Assembly (NCBI GenBank): GCA_001598975.1
Contig: BBXU01001086.1
Coordinates: 1-18,795 of the forward strand
Direction of reading: 5' to 3'
From: Parachlorella kessleri
Lineage: Eukaryota > Chlorophyta > Trebouxiophyceae > Chlorellales > Chlorellaceae
Length of the DNA stretch: 18,795 nucleotides
Numbering within the stretch: position 1 is the stretch's first letter; each line of letters begins with the position of its first letter. The position numbers and the translations under genes are program-made. The notes below the pieces were generated by a model. It saw nothing but the letters and a program-made list of their open reading frames with translations. It had not been told where the DNA came from and did no database searches. Of the stretch, positions 18,785-18,795 are shown one piece after another.

Positions 18785-18795
18785 CCCCCCCCCCC
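18785..18795. repeat. C homopolymer at the right window end
   Basis: The window closes in a C run, matching the one at the left end on the same strand. It probably marks where the assembly stopped. Confidence 0.8.

Noticed and set aside
1..18795. CRISPR array, bacterial operon, IS element, tRNA or rRNA genes
   Set aside because: No regularly spaced repeats, transposase, or RNA gene signatures were seen, and the intron-rich genes show this is eukaryotic nuclear DNA.

Overview
The window looks like nuclear DNA of a green alga, probably a chlorophyte of the Chlamydomonadales type. The basis is GC-rich, CAG/CTG-rich sequence, genes cut into 7-9 small exons by introns of about 100-400 bases with clean GT-AG borders, long Gln/Ala runs, TGTAA motifs downstream of stop codons, and plant/algal-type gene families. 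Species cannot be named from the sequence. The C runs at both ends suggest a complete contig that breaks at homopolymers.

Layout. 17-655: a long imperfect inverted repeat that can fold into a hairpin of about 310 bp. 790-1781 (+): the last two exons of an unrecognised Gln/Ala-rich protein. 1782-2845: space between convergent genes, with one doubtful minus-strand exon. 2846-5213 (-): a seven-exon secreted S1 (chymotrypsin-fold) serine protease gene that carries an in-frame TAA and a 2-base frameshift, so probably a pseudogene or a null allele. 5668-9940 (-): a nine-exon PrimPol gene (primase-polymerase, 772 aa as assembled) with the catalytic motifs, a complete zinc finger and an RPA-binding-like C-terminal motif. 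9941-10184: a 244-base divergent promoter region. 10185-13497 (+): a nine-exon secreted or vacuolar acid lipase (444 aa) with an intact Ser-Asp-His triad. 14199-16758 (+): a seven-exon PP2C protein phosphatase (295 aa) with an N-myristoylation-type start. 17743-17967 (+): a possible two-exon, 55-aa membrane microprotein. The rest of the 3' end shows no gene I can support.

Exon borders were worked out by hand from protein-family conservation plus splice sites. In the PrimPol, lipase and PP2C genes every junction keeps phase and no internal stop appears, which supports the standard genetic code. The genes are functionally unrelated (DNA damage tolerance, lipid hydrolysis, dephosphorylation, proteolysis). 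This is ordinary eukaryotic gene order, not an operon or a defence island. I did not find a new multi-gene system. The items most worth checking are the inverted repeat, the two lesions in the protease, the PrimPol C-terminal motif and N-terminal extension, the intronic hairpin and the candidate microprotein.
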